Shown here: positions 58,324 through 64,000 of the stretch, in pieces
Layout: every line of letters starts with the position of its first letter
Position numbering within the stretch: position 1 is the stretch's first letter
From: Solirubrobacterales bacterium
GTDB taxonomy: Bacteria; Actinomycetota; Thermoleophilia; Solirubrobacterales; 70-9
NCBI GenBank assembly: GCA_025450585.1
Contig: JANWHD010000046.1
Coordinates: forward strand, 1 to 64,000
Length of the DNA stretch: 64,000 bases
Direction of reading: 5' to 3'
The notes under the pieces: model-generated
Told to the model about the DNA's origin: nothing
Databases searched by the model: none
Seen by the model: the letters and a program-made list of their open reading frames with translations, nothing else
Position numbers and translations under genes: made by a program

Positions 58324-58989
58324 ATGGCTTGGAAGCGACCGGAGAAGAGGCGGATCCGTGCGATTCGCGATCGGCTGAGAGAGATGTACGGACAGCCGGT
58401 CAATGAACCGCACGGGCACCCAATCGCGGAGCTGGTGAAGACGATGCTGTCGCAGCACACGAACGACCGGAATCGCGATCGAGCTTTTGCGGCGCTGAGG
58501 AAAAGGTTCTCCAGATGGGAGGAAGTCAGGGATGCGCCGGTGTCCGAGGTCGAGGAGGCGATCCGACCCGGCGGCCTGGGCAAGCAGAAGGCGCCGCGCA
58601 TCCAGGCGGTCCTCGAGCAACTCGGAGACCCGCCCGACCTCGACTGGACCGAGACGGCGCCGCGCGAGGAGTCGCTCGAGTTCCTGCTCTCGCTACCGGG
58701 GGTGGGGCGAAAAACCGCGGCCTGCGTGCTGATCTTCACCTGGGGCATCCCCGAGATCCCGGTCGACGTCCACGTCCACCGGGTCGGCGGCCGTCTCGGG
58801 CTCTTCCCCGAGAAGGCCTCCTTCGAGCGCGTCCACGACGAGATGTTGGCGATAGTCGACCCCGAGGACGCCTACGAGCTGCACATGAACCTGATCCGCC
58901 ACGGGCGGGTCCTCTGCCGCCCTAAACCGCGCTGCGGGGAGTGCGAGCTGCGCCGAATGTGTCCCTGGTACCGTGCCGGGCGCAAATGA
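58324..58989 (+). CDS. nth: Endonuclease III
   Basis: A 221-residue base-excision DNA glycosylase/AP lyase. Helix-hairpin-helix LLSLPGVGRKTAACVLIF with the catalytic Lys, and the Asp in PVDVHVHRVGGRLGL. C-terminal 4Fe-4S site CRPKPRCGECELRRMC. The family is normally about 210-250 residues. The stop overlaps the cytochrome c start (ATGA). Confidence 0.93.
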   Translation: MAWKRPEKRRIRAIRDRLREMYGQPVNEPHGHPIAELVKTMLSQHTNDRNRDRAFAALRKRFSRWEEVRDAPVSEVEEAIRPGGLGKQKAPRIQAVLEQLGDPPDLDWTETAPREESLEFLLSLPGVGRKTAACVLIFTWGIPEIPVDVHVHRVGGRLGLFPEKASFERVHDEMLAIVDPEDAYELHMNLIRHGRVLCRPKPRCGECELRRMCPWYRAGRK

Positions 58990-59405
58990 GCAAAAAGACC
59001 TTCATCTCCTTCGGTCTGCTGATCCTCGTCCTCGCGGTCCTGATCCCCTGGCTCGTCTTTCGCTCGGACGGCGACGCCGCGCGGGGTGCCCAGAAGGTGC
59101 CCTCCGACCTCGAGAGCGGCCAGAGCCTCTTTCAGACCAACTGCGGCACTTGCCACGCGCTATACGCGGCCGGCACCGACGGCAACTACGGCCCCGACCT
59201 CGACGAACTGCTGGCTCCGGCCGGCCTGCCCGAAGGACCGACCGCGGAATCGACGATCGAGGCGACCGAAGGACGTGTCCTAAACGCGATCGAAGAGGGC
59301 GTCGACAGCAGCACCACGCTGGGCCGCATGCCCGGCGGCATCCTCAACGAGCAGCAGTCCGAAGAAGTCGCCGAATTCGTAGCCCGGACCGCCGGCGAGG
59401 GCTAA
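58986..59405 (+). CDS. Membrane-anchored cytochrome c
   Basis: A 139-residue protein from ATG 58986 (MSKKTFISFGLLILVLAVLI), an N-terminal membrane anchor, then one class I haem domain with CGTCH and axial Met in GRMPGGILNE. It is an electron carrier on the outer face of the membrane, similar in layout to the lipoprotein cytochrome at 16925. Translationally coupled to nth by a 4-base overlap, an unusual pairing that may be accidental. Confidence 0.9.
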   Translation: MSKKTFISFGLLILVLAVLIPWLVFRSDGDAARGAQKVPSDLESGQSLFQTNCGTCHALYAAGTDGNYGPDLDELLAPAGLPEGPTAESTIEATEGRVLNAIEEGVDSSTTLGRMPGGILNEQQSEEVAEFVARTAGEG

Positions 59406-59410
59406 AAGCC

Positions 59411-59461
59411 CGCCGACGGGACGAAATCCGGAACCTGCTTCCGGAAATCGGCCCATCGGCG
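59411..59461. terminator. Imperfect 23-bp hairpin between convergent genes
   Basis: Arms 59411-59433 and 59439-59461, four mismatches, loop CCTGC. It follows the cytochrome c stop and precedes the stop of the convergent EEP gene. Its start (CCGCCGACGGG) matches the terminator at 37792. Confidence 0.6.
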
Positions 59462-59471
59462 AGAAGTACGG

Positions 59472-60710
59472 TCAGCGCTTGAACAGCAGGGCGCTGAAGA
59501 CGCCCGCGTGGTCTGAGCTCCAGAATCCGTTGACCGGGGTGCGGCCGGTGACCGAGGAGGCCTTCAGCTTCACCTCTTTCGGATCGCGGGTCATCACGTG
59601 GTCGACCTGGTGGTCGAAGTTGGCGATCGAGCCGCCTGCACCTTCCGCCAGCAGGCTCGACTTGAGGCAGCAGCTCAGCGGGTCGTTCGTGCTGCGCTCG
59701 CGCATGCCGGCGCCGAGCAGGGTGCGGTAAGCCTGCTGGTCACCCGGTTCGACCGTGTCGTCGTCGGAGTTGAGGTCGCCGAGCAGGACGACCGGCAGTT
59801 TGCTCGTCGCCGGCCCGCCTGGGGCGACCAGTTCCCCGGCCTGTAGAGCACGGATGCTGGGCACCTGGTTGGCGTCGTCGAATGCCTCCAGGTGGGTGTT
59901 GACGAAGCGGAATTCGTGGCTGCCGCGGACTTTGGCGTCGATCGAGGTCCAACCGCGCGTCACCAGGAGGTTGACTCCCGAGACCGTCACGGTCAACAGG
60001 CTGGCGAAGTGGGCCGCCCGCGGGCGCTTGAAGGTGGCGCCGGCCCCGTTGCGGACCAGGATCACGTCGCGCATCGTCAGACGGCCGTTGATCTCGGCGT
60101 TGGGGATCACCCCGTTCGGCCCGTCGCCGGCAACGCCGTTCTCGTTGGCGGGAGCTTCGAAGTCGAACTCGTCCTGGGAGATCGCGACCCGGTACTGGGG
60201 CTTGCCTTTGCTCTTGAGCCGAGCGAGCAGTTCGGAGAGGTAGTCGTAGCGTACGGTCGTGGCGGTCGGGCTGGCGCCCGTGTTGAGGAAGACTTCGAGG
60301 CTCGGTGGGCCGGTGCGCCAGAGCGCCACCTCCTGCAGGCCGACGATGTCGGGCTTCTTCTTGAGGATCTCCTGAGCGAGGCCCCGGGCCCGGGTGGGGA
60401 AGCTGTTGGCGGTTACTTCGCGCAGGATCTGTCCGGTCGCCTCGGTGAACGCGGTGAGGCCGGAGGCTGAGATCGCTGGCGCGAGGTCGGCGCCGAGGTA
60501 GAGGTTGCGGGTCATCACGTTGACCTGTTTGGGCTTGCTCTGGCTCTTGCCTTTGCCGGAGCCTTTGGTCTTACCGGTCTTCTCATAGCCGGTGGGGCGA
60601 TCGTCGTTGGCCCGCGCGCCGGCGGAGGCCGGGAGCAGGCCAAGGATCAGGGCGGCGGCAAGCGCGAGCAGAGCCGCGGTTCGCCGGATCGCTGCGGACG
60701 GGTGATTCAA
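59472..60710 (-). CDS. Secreted endonuclease/exonuclease/phosphatase family protein
   Basis: A 412-residue exported EEP-fold protein. Signal peptide at residues 1-33 (TAALLALAAALILGLLPASA), then a Lys/Ser/Gly-rich linker (KTKGSGKGKSQSKPKQ). Catalytic residues: NVMTRNLYLGADL (Asn), DIVGLQEVAL (Glu), FVNTHLEAF (His), LLGDLNSDDD (Asp, Asn) and the final SSDHAGVFSALL. Probably an extracellular nuclease or phospholipase-like phosphodiesterase. Confidence 0.87.
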   Translation of the reverse strand: MNHPSAAIRRTAALLALAAALILGLLPASAGARANDDRPTGYEKTGKTKGSGKGKSQSKPKQVNVMTRNLYLGADLAPAISASGLTAFTEATGQILREVTANSFPTRARGLAQEILKKKPDIVGLQEVALWRTGPPSLEVFLNTGASPTATTVRYDYLSELLARLKSKGKPQYRVAISQDEFDFEAPANENGVAGDGPNGVIPNAEINGRLTMRDVILVRNGAGATFKRPRAAHFASLLTVTVSGVNLLVTRGWTSIDAKVRGSHEFRFVNTHLEAFDDANQVPSIRALQAGELVAPGGPATSKLPVVLLGDLNSDDDTVEPGDQQAYRTLLGAGMRERSTNDPLSCCLKSSLLAEGAGGSIANFDHQVDHVMTRDPKEVKLKASSVTGRTPVNGFWSSDHAGVFSALLFKR

Positions 60711-60817
60711 GATGTCTCCTCTTCGTCGCGACCGCCGTCACCGGGGCCGAATCGTTCGTCGAGGCGCCTCCACTACCCGCAAACCCACTATACGCGGCAA
60801 AGGTTTGCGTTCCGTCA

Positions 60818-60846
60818 GAAATCTGCCATACTGACGCTTAGATTTC
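60818..60846 (+). promoter_or_regulatory. Inverted repeat upstream of dnaK
   Basis: GAAATCT (60818-60824) and AGATTTC (60840-60846) with a 15-base spacer, about 35 bases before the dnaK start. It matches neither the CIRCE nor the HAIR consensus. It could be a heat-shock operator of another type or a leader hairpin. Confidence 0.4.
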
Positions 60847-60881
60847 CTAGCAGACCGAACTAGAGCTGGAGGTACTTGATA

Positions 60882-62779
<1,898 letters not shown>

Positions 62780-62783
<4 letters not shown>

Positions 62784-63439
62784 GAGCTCCTCACGACGAC
62801 GATTCCCGAGAGGACTCGGCCGCGGGTCCTGTCGTAGGTGATGGGGGGGCGCTGCGGGCGGGCCACGGTCCGTCCTCGACCCCCCCATCACCTACGCCAC
62901 CCGCGGGTGAGACGGGAAACGCCGAGGGTTCGGAAGCTCAAGCTGAAAGCTCTGATGCGGAGCAGGTTGAGACGGATCTCGATGCCCTGCTTGCTGACAC
63001 TCAGCGAGAGCGGGACGAGTACCTCGAACTGGCGAAGAGGGCTCAGGCGGATTTCGAGAACTACCGGAAGCGGATGGCGGCTGAGGTTCAGGCTGCGGGC
63101 GCTCGGGGGAAAGCTGAGGTGGTTCGGGAGGTCGTTCCGGTTCTCGATGACTTGGAGCGGGCTATTCAGGCGGCTGGGTTGGATCCCGAGGGGGATTCGG
63201 AGGACGGGCTGGCGCATGGGGTGTTGCTTGTGTTCAGGAGCTTGCGGGACTCGTTGGGTCGCAATGGGGTCGAGGCGGTGGATCCGACTGGGGAGAAGTT
63301 CGACCCGATGGTGCATGAGGCGCTGTCGACCGTTGCCGCTGAGGGGACTGAGTCCGGAACGGTCGTCGAGGTGATGCAGAAGGGGTACAAGCTCGGGGAG
63401 CAGCTGATCCGGCCGGCGCGTGTGGTGGTGAGCGAGTAG
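62780..63439 (+). CDS. grpE: Nucleotide exchange factor GrpE
   Basis: A 219-residue co-chaperone that releases ADP from DnaK. Family core: [36 protein letters not shown], the beta domain with [20 protein letters not shown] and [20 protein letters not shown]. The N-terminal 70 residues are disordered and include about 29 residues (roughly positions 14-42) encoded by the palindromic element at 62820-62906, in frame. Codon third positions are unusually T-rich from about 62690 to 63450 compared with neighbours. Confidence 0.93.
62820..62906. repeat. Covarying palindromic element, copy A, inside grpE
   Basis: Outer arms 62820-62827 and 62899-62906 (CCGCGGGT/ACCCGCGG); inner 17-bp perfect arms 62833-62849 and 62880-62896 (CGTAGGTGATGGGGGGG). 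Linker TCCTGT, loop CGCTGCGGGCGGGC...CGTCCTCGA and CC are as in copy B (58205-58293). It is read in frame through grpE as [17 protein letters not shown] and following residues. Confidence 0.75.
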
Positions 63440-63442
63440 GGC

Positions 63443-64000
63443 GTGGCTGAGGATCTCTACAAGGTGCTTGGCGTAGCCAAGGGAGCCTCTGACGAGGAGA
63501 TCAAGAAGGCGTACCGGAAGCTGGCGCGCAAGTACCACCCTGACCGCAATCCCGACGACCCGAAAGCGGAGGAGCGGTTCAAGGAGGTTCAGGGGGCCTA
63601 TGACGTGCTCTCGGATTCCGAGAAGCGCAAGGAGTACGACGCGGGCGGGGGAATGTTCGGCGGCTTCGGCGGCGGTCCGGGTGGAGGTGGCCCGTTCGGC
63701 GCTGGCGGCACGGCGGGCGGATTCGACGTCGGCGACATTTTCTCCAACCTCTTCGGACGCGGTAGTGGTGGGCGGGTGCAGCCGCAGCAGGCTCGCGGGC
63801 GCGATCTCGAAACCGAGGTCTCGCTCAGCTTCGACCAGGCCGTGAACGGCGCGCAGGTGCAGGTCACGGTGCCCAAGGCCGAACGCTGCCCGACCTGCCA
63901 CGGCAGCGGTGCCAAGCCGGGAACCCGCCCCGTCACATGTCCGCGCTGCGAAGGGCGCGGCATCGACGCCCAGAGCCAGGGCTTCTTCTCGATCAGCCAG
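63443..64000 (+). CDS. dnaJ: Chaperone DnaJ, N-terminal part
   Basis: J-domain at residues 1-65 ([20 protein letters not shown], with the HPD motif in [10 protein letters not shown]), then a Gly/Phe-rich region and the start of the cysteine-rich zinc domain ([25 protein letters not shown]). The gene runs off the window end after 186 codons. GTG start three bases after grpE. Stimulates DnaK ATPase and delivers substrates. Confidence 0.96.
   Translation, partial: MAEDLYKVLGVAKGASDEEIKKAYRKLARKYHPDRNPDDPKAEERFKEVQGAYDVLSDSEKRKEYDAGGGMFGGFGGGPGGGGPFGAGGTAGGFDVGDIFSNLFGRGSGGRVQPQQARGRDLETEVSLSFDQAVNGAQVQVTVPKAERCPTCHGSGAKPGTRPVTCPRCEGRGIDAQSQGFFSISQ

Overview
The window is high-GC bacterial chromosome with dense, often overlapping genes (many ATGA/GTGA junctions) and frequent GTG/TTG starts. 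A cobalamin-dependent ribonucleotide reductase, a myo-inositol phospholipid cluster, many secreted proteins of unknown lineage-restricted type and the absence of plasmid or phage backbone genes point to a deep-branching actinobacterium. My best guess is Thermoleophilia/Solirubrobacterales; this is inferred from gene content and was not tested by a search.

Layout. 1-3.1 kb: 3' end of nrdJ, then a small accessory patch (a frameshifted HEPN-like gene, a nucleotidyltransferase and a 57-residue partner). 3.1-13.3 kb: cytochrome P450, small secreted proteins, an HSL-type esterase, a metal-responsive DUF4396-csoR operon with a visible operator, an ABC exporter pair, HAD phosphatase, MFS transporter and thioesterase. 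13.3-20.5 kb: nitrilase-like hydrolase, a remnant patch, msrB, a response regulator, serS, cytochrome c, flavin reductase, a GGDEF-EAL protein and a TetR/cupin divergent pair. 21.0-23.9 kb: an AbiEi/AbiEii toxin-antitoxin island with a third HTH gene, bounded at both ends by copies of one palindrome. 24-29.8 kb: XRE regulator, orphan accessory genes, tRNA-Asp, a secreted metalloprotease and an MBL hydrolase. 29.9-34.8 kb: a short FtsH-like protease, a DUF2236 oxygenase and three tandem paralogous secreted proteins. 34.9-45.1 kb: tRNA-Val, two SDRs, lysS-prmC-lgt-argF with a MITE-like element between argF and lgt, a histone-like protein and an RNA methyltransferase.

45.2-53.1 kb is the most unusual stretch. 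It holds a receptor-type Ser/Thr kinase, an FHA-HTH protein and three members of a second secreted protein family. Two of the three sit in a tandemly duplicated module that also carries a decayed copy of the neighbouring uracil-DNA glycosylase. 53.1-57.2 kb is an inositol-lipid cluster (ino1, CDP-alcohol phosphatidyltransferase, PAP2 protein) that includes a protein joining a half glycosyltransferase to a PHP phosphoesterase. 57.4-64 kb: alpha/beta hydrolase, nth, cytochrome c, a secreted EEP nuclease-like protein and the dnaK-grpE-dnaJ operon.

The intergenic space holds several large perfect palindromes. Two matching elements (58205-58293 and 62820-62906) keep their unpaired segments while the paired arms differ in sequence and remain complementary. 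One of them lies in frame inside grpE. This is the clearest candidate for a previously undescribed repeat or RNA element here.
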